Assembly (NCBI GenBank): GCA_014240385.1
Contig: JAAZXA010000027.1
Location: 1-39,267 of the forward strand
Direction: 5' to 3'
Length of the DNA: 39,267 nt
Source: Methanobacteriota archaeon
Lineage (GTDB): Archaea > Thermoplasmatota > Poseidoniia > Poseidoniales > Poseidoniaceae
Positions 16,330-25,700 of the stretch are shown here, piece after piece (position 1 is the stretch's first letter; each line of letters begins with the position of its first letter). The notes beneath the pieces were generated by a model that searched no databases, was not told the origin of the DNA, and saw only the letters and a program-made list of their open reading frames with translations. The translations under genes and the position numbers were made by a program.

Positions 16330-18354
16330 TCAAGCCGGAGTTCCACTTATGTCAATCTCTGGTGTTAGGATGTCAATGACTTTTGTAAGTCGTTCTACAA
16401 GGCCTGGTTTCTTGTCTGTCATGATAAGAGCCCACTGCATTACTTCATCCAAAGTATCCACAGGGATGACTTCTATTTCATCTATGTATTCATCATCAAG
16501 AAGTACATCTTGAGCATTTGCTTTGGGAATCAAAACTGTCTTTACACCACTCTTTGCAGCAGCCTCAATCTTGGCTGTCACTCCACCAACGGGGAGTACT
16601 TCTCCTCGCACGGATAGAGAACCTGTCATGGCTAAGTCTTGGCGGATTGGGATTTCTTCTAAGGCTGAGATAATTGCTGTAGCGATGGTGATACTTGCTG
16701 AATCCCCGTCTACTCCATGAGTGTCAACGAATTGGATATGAATATCAAAGTCTGAAACATTTTTGCCGGTCAATTTCTTAACGACAGCAGAAACATTTGT
16801 AACGCTTTCTTTGGCGATATCAGATAAGCCGCCGGTTGCGAATACTTTGCCACCAGAGGCTTGAGAAGGTGTAACAAGTGCCTCAACGGGCAGCATTATT
16901 CCACTATAATCGGAGAGGCCTGAATCTGCACCTAAAACCGCAAGACCGTTTACTCTACCAACTCTTTGTCCCTTGTTGACCAAGAGGCTGTATTGTTGAC
17001 GGCGCTCGATCATTCTATCTGCAACCTGTTGTTCCAGTGGCTTAGCAATTCTACGGGCCGCCAAGACATGGCGATCAGATGTTAATTCACTTCCTTCTTC
17101 CACTGCTAAATCTCCTGAAATTCTAACCAGGCCGCCAAGTTCACGAAGTCGTAAAGATAACTTCCCTCTCCTTCCACTTCTTCGCTGGGCTTCTCTTAAT
17201 ATCATTCCAACCGCACTCTTGTTGAAGTGAGGTATCTCCCTGTTACTACCGATATCTCTGCGCACTTCTTGAGCAATGAAGCGAATTAAACGGCGACGGT
17301 TCACTGCCGTATCAGGCATGTCGCTGTTGACGAATACTTCGTAGCCATAGCCACGAATTCTACTGCGTAAAGCAGGGTGCATACCTTGGATAGCATCGAG
17401 GTTGCCGGCGGCGACAAGAATGAAGTCGCACGGAACTGGCTCAGTCTTAGTCAAGGCTCCACTGCTTCTCTCACTACGGCCACTGATCGGGAAAGCGCGC
17501 TCTTGCATTGCTGTTAGCAAAGCTTGCTGCTCTTCAAGCCGTAGCAAGTTGATTTCGTCGATAAATAGAACTCCACCATTTGCTTTGTGGATTGCTCCTG
17601 CTTCAGCTCTTTCGTGGGCTGGAGTTTCCATTCCACCAGACTGGAAAGGGTCGTGGCGAACATCTCCAAGTAGGCTACCAGCAAGGGTGGCGGTTGCATC
17701 AATAAATGGAGGTTCATCATCTCGCTGATGCTTAACCAATAGTTTGGGCAGCCTTGCTTCATCACCTGAGCGCATTCTATTGGAAATGAACATATATGCA
17801 AATGCCAGTAAAAGAAGACCAAAGAATAGAGTCATAAAATCTCCACTCTTGAAAGCAAACACCAAAAATAGGAATGCCACTATTGCAACACCAAACAGCA
17901 ATTGTTTCTGCTGTTTCTCTCTTTGTGAGCGGATTAATTCTCGCTGAGCCTTGATTAGCCGGTCTCCACGGCCAGCAGGAACAGTACGTACTCTTGGTTC
18001 ATTATCATCATCATCATTAGGGTAGCATAGTGTATCAACGAGGTCATCTTGAGGTAGCAATTCCGTCATGGAACGTGCTAACATTGATTTCCCAGTTCCT
18101 GGGTCTCCAATCATCATCATGTGTCTGCGTTGTTCAGCAGCCTTGCGAATAACTACTGAAGCATCCTCTTGTCCGATGACTTGGTCCACAAGCCCGTCAG
18201 GGATTGGTACATCTTCGGTTGATTGGAAATCCACTGAATCTAACCATTCAACTACTGATTCCTCAATAATTGGGTCAGGTGACTCCAACTCCTCCACAAT
18301 TTCCGTTACACTTTTCCCAGAGGTCTCTCCCTCTAACGGTGTAGCATCTCCCAT
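16330..18354 (-). CDS. lonB: Archaeal LonB membrane-anchored ATP-dependent protease
   Basis: LonB is the archaeal membrane form of Lon, degrading unfolded and regulatory proteins at the inner face of the membrane. The 674-residue protein has Walker A GDPGTGKS at 83-90. A large insert follows, with two membrane segments (about 143-163 and 168-190), then Walker B with GGVLFIDEIN. The protease domain has Ser552 in GDSASITIATAI and Lys595 in VTAKIEAA, 43 residues apart as in the Lon Ser-Lys dyad. No N-terminal LON substrate-binding domain is present, as usual for LonB; a stand-alone LON domain occurs at 37042. GGAGGT 6 nt before the ATG is a good Shine-Dalgarno sequence. Confidence 0.97.
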   Translation of the reverse strand: MGDATPLEGETSGKSVTEIVEELESPDPIIEESVVEWLDSVDFQSTEDVPIPDGLVDQVIGQEDASVVIRKAAEQRRHMMMIGDPGTGKSMLARSMTELLPQDDLVDTLCYPNDDDDNEPRVRTVPAGRGDRLIKAQRELIRSQREKQQKQLLFGVAIVAFLFLVFAFKSGDFMTLFFGLLLLAFAYMFISNRMRSGDEARLPKLLVKHQRDDEPPFIDATATLAGSLLGDVRHDPFQSGGMETPAHERAEAGAIHKANGGVLFIDEINLLRLEEQQALLTAMQERAFPISGRSERSSGALTKTEPVPCDFILVAAGNLDAIQGMHPALRSRIRGYGYEVFVNSDMPDTAVNRRRLIRFIAQEVRRDIGSNREIPHFNKSAVGMILREAQRRSGRRGKLSLRLRELGGLVRISGDLAVEEGSELTSDRHVLAARRIAKPLEQQVADRMIERRQQYSLLVNKGQRVGRVNGLAVLGADSGLSDYSGIMLPVEALVTPSQASGGKVFATGGLSDIAKESVTNVSAVVKKLTGKNVSDFDIHIQFVDTHGVDGDSASITIATAIISALEEIPIRQDLAMTGSLSVRGEVLPVGGVTAKIEAAAKSGVKTVLIPKANAQDVLLDDEYIDEIEVIPVDTLDEVMQWALIMTDKKPGLVERLTKVIDILTPEIDISGTPA

Positions 18355-18392
18355 GTTTGTACCTCCATTTGCAACTGCTTTATGGGTTCGCC

Positions 18393-18398
18393 AAAAAA
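18393..18398 (-). terminator. T6 tract after the 1129-aa surface protein gene
   Basis: Six T on the minus strand, about 20 nt past the stop at 18418 and about 39 nt ahead of the lonB start. It may separate the two transcripts. Confidence 0.38.
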
Positions 18399-18417
18399 CA
18401 GTAAATTAGTTCTCCCT

Positions 18418-21400
18418 TCAAAGACCGTTTTCTTGCAAGTATTGTGCACCATAGTGTTGCCACTGTTCCATAGTCCATCCAACTGGAAGTCCTTCTGCTG
18501 GTAGAGGAGGTCCTGCTTGTGGGGGTGGGGCTGAGAATAATTCCTGTGCTCCACCAAAAGCAGAGTTAGCCACGGTGTCTGTCGCTGGTAGAACCATTGT
18601 ATGGTCTACTAGAGAGTTGAATGTATCACCATCACCCTTGCGTCCCCCCATTACTAAAATCGAGAGAAGGACGAGGATTATTACTCCCATTCCAATTCCA
18701 ATATAAGTGAAGTTGAGGCTTCCTGATTCACTAGATTCGGCTTGAGATTTGACCTCATCAGAAATGCACTCAGCACCATCAACTGCACAGGCACTTTGGT
18801 AATCGTCCTCAGCTGAATCAAGTTCAGACTGCTTCTCTACGAATTCATCAGTTCCTTCTTCAAGACTAGCGAGTGCTACTTCAAGAGCCGCAATTCGGTT
18901 CTCCAAAGTCATAATATGCGCATCGAGTTCACTGGAATCCATAGTCATAGGGTCAACAGGGAATTCTGTGATGTTCCAGTAGATTGGGCCGTGGAATTTG
19001 CGCTCATCACCATTTGAGTCTATTGCATCAACATTTGCTAATTTGAGTTGATCATTGTATAGCAGGCCATCAGTGCTTCGATCGAAAGGAAGGGGGAATG
19101 TCCAACTGGTTTGTGCCCCTGTGTGTTCGATTATCTGGAATTCATAGCAAATCCCTTCAAGGATAGAGCAAATTTGCCACTCTGTTGAAAGGTGGTTCAA
19201 ACCGAGGTTTGCATTAACAACTGTCAAGGTTACTTTTGCATGCTTACCAACTAATGCGTTTTCTATTACAACAAAGATGTCAGCGCTTGGGTCGCTTGCG
19301 GAGACATGTAGTGGTAGTGCATCGTAAACAACTACAGTGAAGGTGTAGGTTGTTGAATCATCATGTCTATCGATAACTGTAACCATAACTGTCTTGTCGC
19401 CAGTTGTATCCCAACCAAGTGTTAGTGTGTTGGAAAGCATGTTGTGACGAGCAGAGTGAGCAGGGCTTGCAGCAACTGAAACAAGTATCTCGTTATTTTC
19501 GTCGTCAATATCATCCATGTAATCATCAATCATAATTATCTTCTCTTCACCTTTCTTCAGCATCATGCCGTCGAATTCTGAAAGGTCGATAGTTGGTGCA
19601 TCGTTGATATTATTGACCGATACGATAATGACTGTGTCAGAAAATTGTGTTCCATCACTTGCACGAAGAGTTAATCTTGCTTGACCAAAGACATCCTGAT
19701 CAATTGTTTCAATGTTAAGCGTCTGGCCATTCACTGAAGCAGTAATCAGGTCTCTGTTATCGTTTTCCAAAACTGCTACGACAAGAGTGCTAGAGTCTGC
19801 TGATTCACCCATATCATCGGTATCGGAAAGGTAGTTCGAAAGCATAATACTGTCTGAAGCTCCTTCATCCATGTGGATACTCGGAACAGCTCCCCAACGT
19901 GGCTGGCCATTCTCAAGCACATTGAACAATAAGGTTCCACTAGCGGTATCCTCTCCATCATCAACTGTGACGTAAATGCCACTTGGCATTGGTGTTCCAT
20001 GTACATCTCTTTGTATATGGTCGAATAATACAGTCATCTTTCCAGTGGTTGAATCCCAAGAGATAAAGTTTGGACTGGTACTTGTGACTTCCAATTCTGA
20101 AAGCAGATTTTCTGTGTCGTCAATATGGCCGACCATGCTAACTGAACTTTCTATTTCTACCTTGACGGGAATATATGGTTCAGGGACAATGATTGGTAAT
20201 GCATTGTTCAGAGTGAATGCATCTTCTTTGACTACCCAATCGCTTTCTTGGCCACCTGCATCAACAAATTGAACACGGATGTCATACAAACCGCTTCCCA
20301 TTGTTGAATCTGGCTCAAACTGGAACTCATACCTCTCGTTAGAAGTGCCTTCTCCCATTAGGTTCTGACCTCCCATTACTATAGATGAATTCCATACATC
20401 GGCATTAGCCACGGAAATTTCTAGTTTAGGAATCATCGTACTCATTTCATCGACTCCATCTACAGGGTCTCCCCTTACTTCCACAACTACAGTTTCCCCA
20501 CGATCAACCTCAGGGTCTCCGATAATTGTTGGGTTAGAACAGATTGGCGGCATATCATGAAGAACTTCTTCTGTTGCTTCATTGTTTCCAGAATTGCCAT
20601 CACCTGTGGTGTCTGTTATCTTCACTCTCAAGGAAGCATCCCACGCATTTCCAGGTAAGGAACTGGTATCGAACTGTGCTGTCATAGTCTGGGTAGAACC
20701 ACTGCCACTCGTAGACAAGGTGCTGATTATTCCACTATCTATTTCAGATTCAGATGCACCATTAACATGGAAGAATCGAACCATTCCGCCATCATTGTAT
20801 GAGTCGATCCCATTATTGCTAATCGTTGCAGAGAGGTCCAAAATATCTCCAGTGACCCATGCCTCAGCACCATTGGAATTAGAAACTGTGAAGTCTTTTA
20901 TCCCGATGTCAATAGGTGGCGCCATAGTTCCATCAGCCGCTACGAAAACATCCTCTCCGAAACTGGAAGTGCTCCAGCCAGAGAAAAGTGCAGAGATCAC
21001 ATTGAGATTGGATGCGCCTCCACTGACCAGGCTGTTTGGAACTGTCCAAGATGTGCTTGACCACTGATTGCCGGTAAGGGAGATTGTCTCGAATCCTGTG
21101 CCACCTCCAACGTTGCCACTATTACTAGCATAACCGCCATTGTTGAGAAGCCATGCCTCCCAGCAATTGCCACCCTTAGTGCCATCACTATAGGCATGGG
21201 AATGGCAGACCTCCTCGGTCACTGCAGCATACAACTTGAACGAAGCAGGTGGAGTTCCAGAGCCAGTGTACTTCACATTAACACTGATGGAAGAGGTGCC
21301 ATCACCATTATCGCTCTGACCAATAGTCATTGCATAATCAGCCGCTGTGGAATGCATATTTCCACCACTTGAGACGAATGAATCCCAGCATGTGTTTGAA

Positions 21401-21807
21401 CCGCAACCTGTATTCAGAGTTGCATCACCGAATGAGGTCTTTGGTGCACCGCCTGTTTCCTGAAGATGGGATACACCCATAATCGGGGCAATGTTTCCGG
21501 ATTCTGCATCTGCTGTACTACCATAGTTTGCACTGTGGTATGAGATATACACGTAGTTGTCAGGCAAGCTGTTCTTGACTTGCTTGTGGCCCGGGCTACC
21601 GTATTGGTAGCAAAAGCCGCAGTTGTCCGAAGTGATGTATTGTGCAAACACTGTGTGGCCAGGGTTGGATGGAGCAGCCATAGGCTCCTCAGTCATTACA
21701 AGTTCAGTTCTCGAATCATTCGGTTGAGTCTCAAACCAACCAACGCCTAATGCTGAAAGCAGCATTAAGAATGTTAAAGTCAAAGCAGTCACAGGTATGC
21801 GTCGCAT
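18418..21807 (-). CDS. Giant surface protein: Omp28/thioredoxin-like N-terminus, Ig/cadherin-like repeats, C-terminal membrane anchor
   Basis: The 1129-residue protein begins with a signal peptide (basic MRRIP, hydrophobic 8-23). Residues 52-320 resemble Omp28-type thioredoxin-fold proteins, with CGFC at 63-66 and a following conserved YHS segment. Next come a CARDB-like domain (about 310-430), several beta-sandwich repeats rich in Asp and Asn, including NDAPTIDLSEFDG and SDTDDMG (cadherin-like or tandem Ig modules), and a short coiled coil near 980-1010. One membrane helix, YIGIGMGVIILVLLSILVM, lies near 1040. The cytoplasmic tail ends with GLPVGWTMEQWQHYGAQYL, a GWTxEQW-type motif. It probably faces outward as an adhesin or thiol-active surface protein. 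A strong Shine-Dalgarno sequence GGAGGAG lies just before the ATG. Confidence 0.85.
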   Translation of the reverse strand: MRRIPVTALTLTFLMLLSALGVGWFETQPNDSRTELVMTEEPMAAPSNPGHTVFAQYITSDNCGFCYQYGSPGHKQVKNSLPDNYVYISYHSANYGSTADAESGNIAPIMGVSHLQETGGAPKTSFGDATLNTGCGSNTCWDSFVSSGGNMHSTAADYAMTIGQSDNGDGTSSISVNVKYTGSGTPPASFKLYAAVTEEVCHSHAYSDGTKGGNCWEAWLLNNGGYASNSGNVGGGTGFETISLTGNQWSSTSWTVPNSLVSGGASNLNVISALFSGWSTSSFGEDVFVAADGTMAPPIDIGIKDFTVSNSNGAEAWVTGDILDLSATISNNGIDSYNDGGMVRFFHVNGASESEIDSGIISTLSTSGSGSTQTMTAQFDTSSLPGNAWDASLRVKITDTTGDGNSGNNEATEEVLHDMPPICSNPTIIGDPEVDRGETVVVEVRGDPVDGVDEMSTMIPKLEISVANADVWNSSIVMGGQNLMGEGTSNERYEFQFEPDSTMGSGLYDIRVQFVDAGGQESDWVVKEDAFTLNNALPIIVPEPYIPVKVEIESSVSMVGHIDDTENLLSELEVTSTSPNFISWDSTTGKMTVLFDHIQRDVHGTPMPSGIYVTVDDGEDTASGTLLFNVLENGQPRWGAVPSIHMDEGASDSIMLSNYLSDTDDMGESADSSTLVVAVLENDNRDLITASVNGQTLNIETIDQDVFGQARLTLRASDGTQFSDTVIIVSVNNINDAPTIDLSEFDGMMLKKGEEKIIMIDDYMDDIDDENNEILVSVAASPAHSARHNMLSNTLTLGWDTTGDKTVMVTVIDRHDDSTTYTFTVVVYDALPLHVSASDPSADIFVVIENALVGKHAKVTLTVVNANLGLNHLSTEWQICSILEGICYEFQIIEHTGAQTSWTFPLPFDRSTDGLLYNDQLKLANVDAIDSNGDERKFHGPIYWNITEFPVDPMTMDSSELDAHIMTLENRIAALEVALASLEEGTDEFVEKQSELDSAEDDYQSACAVDGAECISDEVKSQAESSESGSLNFTYIGIGMGVIILVLLSILVMGGRKGDGDTFNSLVDHTMVLPATDTVANSAFGGAQELFSAPPPQAGPPLPAEGLPVGWTMEQWQHYGAQYLQENGL

Positions 21808-21841
21808 GACTCCTCCTCAGCAAGTCTGTTGATAAACATGC

Positions 21842-21850
21842 CCTTTATTT
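21842..21850 (-). promoter_or_regulatory. TATA box for the 1129-aa surface protein gene
   Basis: The minus strand reads AAATAAAGG, centred about 39 bp before the ATG at 21807. Transcription would begin near 21820, leaving a leader of about 13 nt that just holds the GGAGGAG Shine-Dalgarno sequence at 21811-21818. A palindrome sits immediately upstream. Confidence 0.5.
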
Positions 21851-21852
21851 GC

Positions 21853-21869
21853 CTGATACGTAGTATCAG
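21853..21869. promoter_or_regulatory. 17-bp perfect inverted repeat, candidate operator
   Basis: CTGATAC-GTA-GTATCAG has 7-bp arms with complete complementarity around a 3-bp spacer. It lies in the divergent region between the surface protein gene and trmI, three base pairs upstream of the surface gene's TATA box on the side where archaeal activators or repressors bind. The binding protein is unknown. Confidence 0.42.
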
Positions 21870-21925
21870 CGAATCGACGTGTAAAATGGGATGGGTTGAT
21901 GTCATAACGCTTTCTCGGCTAACCC

Positions 21926-22711
21926 ATGGCATCACATCCTGAAGGCAGTCTAATTGGACTAAGAAGTTCTGATGGCAACATTACCTTGATTCGAATTGAA
22001 TCGGGTAGTAGAAAGGTCAAAGGAATCGGCATTCTAGACCCTCTTGAAAAATTTTCAAATACCAATTTTGGCAGTGAAATTCAATTAGGAAGGAGCACTT
22101 ACACAATCGTAAGGCCACGCCTGCCTGATGTCATTTCTGGAATGCAAAGGGGAGCCCAAACAATATCTGCAAAAGACGCTGGGTTTTTCATAGCAAAACT
22201 TGGAATTGGAGAAGGAGATAATGTGCTTGAAGCAGGATTAGGGTCGGGTGGACTCTCAATTCATTTGATACGTTGCCTCGGTAGCAAAGGTAATCTTATT
22301 TCAGTCGAAAATAGGGAGGAACATGCTAGTACTGGGATGGCCAATATTTCATCAGCACTCGAAGCATTTTCCTCCACCGTAAGTCATCAATGCATTATCG
22401 GTGATATCAGTGAAATTGCTCAAGAAAATGAATGGGAACTAGATGCAATTATCCTTGATTTACCTGACCATCCAAGCGCTATCAAAGCGCTATTTCCATC
22501 GCTGAATCATGGTGGTAGAATAGGTTGTTATTGTCCCGTCAGCAGTCAACTTGAAGCCGCTTGGCAAGCCTGTGAAGAAGCAGGCTTGTCAATCGAGTGG
22601 GCTGGCGAATTGATGCAACGTCAATGGGGTCGGGCAAGTAAGGGTGGAATGAGGCCAATAAACGGTCCGTTTGGGCATACTGCTTTCCTTTTGATTGCTT
22701 ACAAACCCTAG
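21926..22711 (+). CDS. trmI: tRNA (adenine-N1)-methyltransferase, TrmI type
   Basis: Archaeal TrmI methylates N1 of A58, and in some species A57, in the tRNA T-loop. The 261-residue protein has a small N-terminal beta domain, the family segment MQRGAQTISAKDAGFFIAK near 72-90, SAM motif I as VLEAGLGSGGLS near 99-110, an acidic SAM-ribose contact in ISVENREEH, and the catalytic-region motif LDLPDHPSAI. No frame problem is seen. It is divergent from the surface protein gene and converges on the next surface protein gene with 28 bp between. It has no obvious functional link to either neighbour. Confidence 0.93.
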   Translation: MASHPEGSLIGLRSSDGNITLIRIESGSRKVKGIGILDPLEKFSNTNFGSEIQLGRSTYTIVRPRLPDVISGMQRGAQTISAKDAGFFIAKLGIGEGDNVLEAGLGSGGLSIHLIRCLGSKGNLISVENREEHASTGMANISSALEAFSSTVSHQCIIGDISEIAQENEWELDAIILDLPDHPSAIKALFPSLNHGGRIGCYCPVSSQLEAAWQACEEAGLSIEWAGELMQRQWGRASKGGMRPINGPFGHTAFLLIAYKP

Positions 22712-22739
22712 GCATGACACAATCTCATAAATGTGAATA

Positions 22740-25700
22740 TTACTTAACTACGCGAATGGATGATTCACAAGTCGGGCAAGTAAACCTGAACGGCGCTTCA
22801 CTTCCTCGCGGCAAGCCTAATTTTGCCTGACATGATGGGCATTCAACTCTCCTATCAGAAGTTATTCGGACTTCACCAACTCCAAGCCCTTCTGCACCAA
22901 TAGGTGTGACAGATACTTGCAAAGCAATCTCTGGTTCATCTAGCATTGGAGGTGGTAAATCAACCAATGGAGGTAGTTCAACGACCATTTCATCTTCACG
23001 ACTCTTTCGAGATTTTGCACGCAATACCATGAAAGATAAAAGAACAAAGGAAAGTATCCATCCTCCAGCCAAGTAGGTCAACCCCTTTTGATTATCAATC
23101 TCCATAGAGAAAGGCAAAGCAAGGCCTGAAGGTGCCTGATGAGGACCAGCAATATTGACATCTACTACCTCACTCCGGTCAACTACTTCCAATCCATCAA
23201 AAGAAGAAGAAACTAATACTGTCAAATGGGCAATAGATTGATCATTTGTCATTGAGTCTAACTGGAGAGTGAATGAGGCGCTGCTACCCGGCCCGAGGCG
23301 CGCTGTCTTACCGGGGCTGTCCGAACTAAGGTCGGTCCAAGAAGCATAAACTAAACCAGAATTATCACCTTCTAGAGCCAAGGAAATATCGATGATATGG
23401 TTGACCTTATTCTTGACTGTTATTGTGATTGTAGTACTGCTATCATAATTCATCGCGGGTTGGGAGTTTGAAACCATTATTTCCACAACATCAACTCCTG
23501 GGATGAAAGAAGATGAAACCTCTAAGATATGCGAGGCTGAAATCGTTGCACTTGGGTCTGAGAGAGAATAAATTGAAACTTCCAAGTTTTTTGCCCCAGC
23601 CAATAATGCGTCAGAAGCATTGCAGGTGAAGGGGATTGCAGCACTTGAAGCACCGGCTTCTAATTCATGTTCAGCGGCGATATTACAACTTAATCCAGAC
23701 ATAGAAAGCAAGAAAGAATCGGCAGCATTACCTGTGTTGCTTAGCACCAATGAGCCACTCAAAGTTTCACTAGGAGATACTTCTGAAGGTGTATTGAGGA
23801 AAACTACTGAAGCGTCTACTGTTTGCTCTAAGACTGTAATATTCCAACTAAAGGTGGATTCATCTGTGGTGCTGCTAGCACTAATGATTATGTCAACACT
23901 CTGGGCAGGACCATCTGAAAGTCTTCTCAAGGTGATGTCGACATTACTAGATTGACCAGGGCTAAGACTAACAGAATTTGTGTTCATAGAAATTTCAAGT
24001 GAAGTACCAGCGGATGAATCATCAACTTCAATCAAGAATGTATCATTTGAATTACCTAGATTTGTTATGTGAATTGCTGTGGTCACAGACTCCCTACTCC
24101 CAACTACAACCCAATCTGATGTAGCAGATATTTTGACATCTGACTCAGTTAAAACTTGAGCCACTATATTCAACTCTTCACTACCACCATCATCACTTGT
24201 AATGATAATTGAAAAATCTTGATCTCCTAACGCTGCTGTAGGGCTAGCGTTCAGAAGAAGAGAGATTGTTAATTGAGAAGATGGCTCTAACATCATGCTT
24301 TGAGATTCGTTTTCCATGCCGAGAGAAAGTTCGGATGGCAGACCACTGCTTCCCAAACTAAGACTTTGGTTAACTGTAGAATCACTATCTATGGTGATGC
24401 TAAACTGTGTGCTTGAATTAGGTAAGACCTGCACTCTATTATCGGCAGGACCAGCGATTGAATAGCCATACCGTGCCGAAATATTGAGCGCCCCTGCTGC
24501 TGCACTGCTAGCCTGTGAATGGCGGCTCTTTGCAGTTATTGTAAAGGTTGATAAATCAACTATTGAGACACCCTCGGCTACGCTGATATCGACATTGAAT
24601 TGTTCAGAATCTCCACGTTGAACGACAACCCAAGTACTTGGAGGATATATCGAGACTCCGGCTGCTGATTGGCTTTCAAAGTAGACTTCGTCTTCTTCGC
24701 TACCGTCGTTAGCAACCACCCATGTAACTTGCTTTGTCTCCCCTGGGGAGATATTCAAAATTGAAGAAGGTGAGTCTAACCTCAGAGCATAAGATACCCC
24801 CACTGTTAGATTAATCGTACTTGTATGAATTGAAGAGTTATCAGCAATATTCGTTGCTTGCAAAGTTACGGAACAGGTGTCGTTTAGATGGGCTGATGAT
24901 GGAATTGTCGCTTGAACAGCGATTGTTTCAGGCTCGCTCGGGGCTAAAAGTCCACCATCGGGCTGCATAACTTGGAATTCGCACTCTCCCGTTTTGGACT
25001 GTACTGAATGAATATGCTCAGCATAATATGTGCCAAGGTTTGTGAATTTAACACTCAAGTTCTCGCTTGTTTCAGGCAACCACTGCACACTTGAATCGGT
25101 TAAATCGGTGTATGTTCCGTTTGTCTCTTCGGTGACGTTGACAACTAAAGTCGTCGTCCATGTTAGATTCCCTTGGGTACTTGCTGCTGAAAGACTGAAG
25201 CCTTGGTAAATTGGTTGGATGCCTCCTGGGACAGTTATTCTTAGAGTCCTAACTCGAGATTCTTGGGGATTCATGTCCAGTAACTGGTCGTCCAGCCAGC
25301 GGGCTTGCCAACCGATTGGTACGGCTCTGCCACCGTTTGACATAGGCATACTAGTGCCGTTTCCAGAACCATTTCCACTTCCATTGCCGCTACCATTTCC
25401 GCTACCATTTCCAGAACCGTTACCACTTCCATTGCTTGGGGGTGCGGCAATACAGTCATCTCCGCTATGCAAGCAAATGACGATTGACATCGAGGATATT
25501 GTAGAGGAATTCCAACTCAAATTAGCATCAATGGTTATGTTTCCTAAATCACTGGCATTCCAAGTTTCATTGACCGTAATCGAATTATTCGATTGATTGA
25601 CAACAGAACTTGCGGACCAAACTTGTGATCCATTTTCCGGATAGGATGCGACAAAGGAGAAATCATATCCGAGGTCAGCGGTCAAATTATTCAAGTCAAC

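Noticed and set aside
20582-21067. 161-residue plus-strand frame
   Set aside because: It lies opposite the beta-module region of the 1129-aa surface protein and shows no own motif.
25354-25433. CRISPR-like array
   Set aside because: The units are 12 bp without spacers and encode an in-frame NGSG repeat.
25219-25596. 125-residue plus-strand frame across the repeat
   Set aside because: It is antisense to the sequon repeat of the surface protein; its Pro/Leu/Phe repeat is a by-product of the repeat itself.
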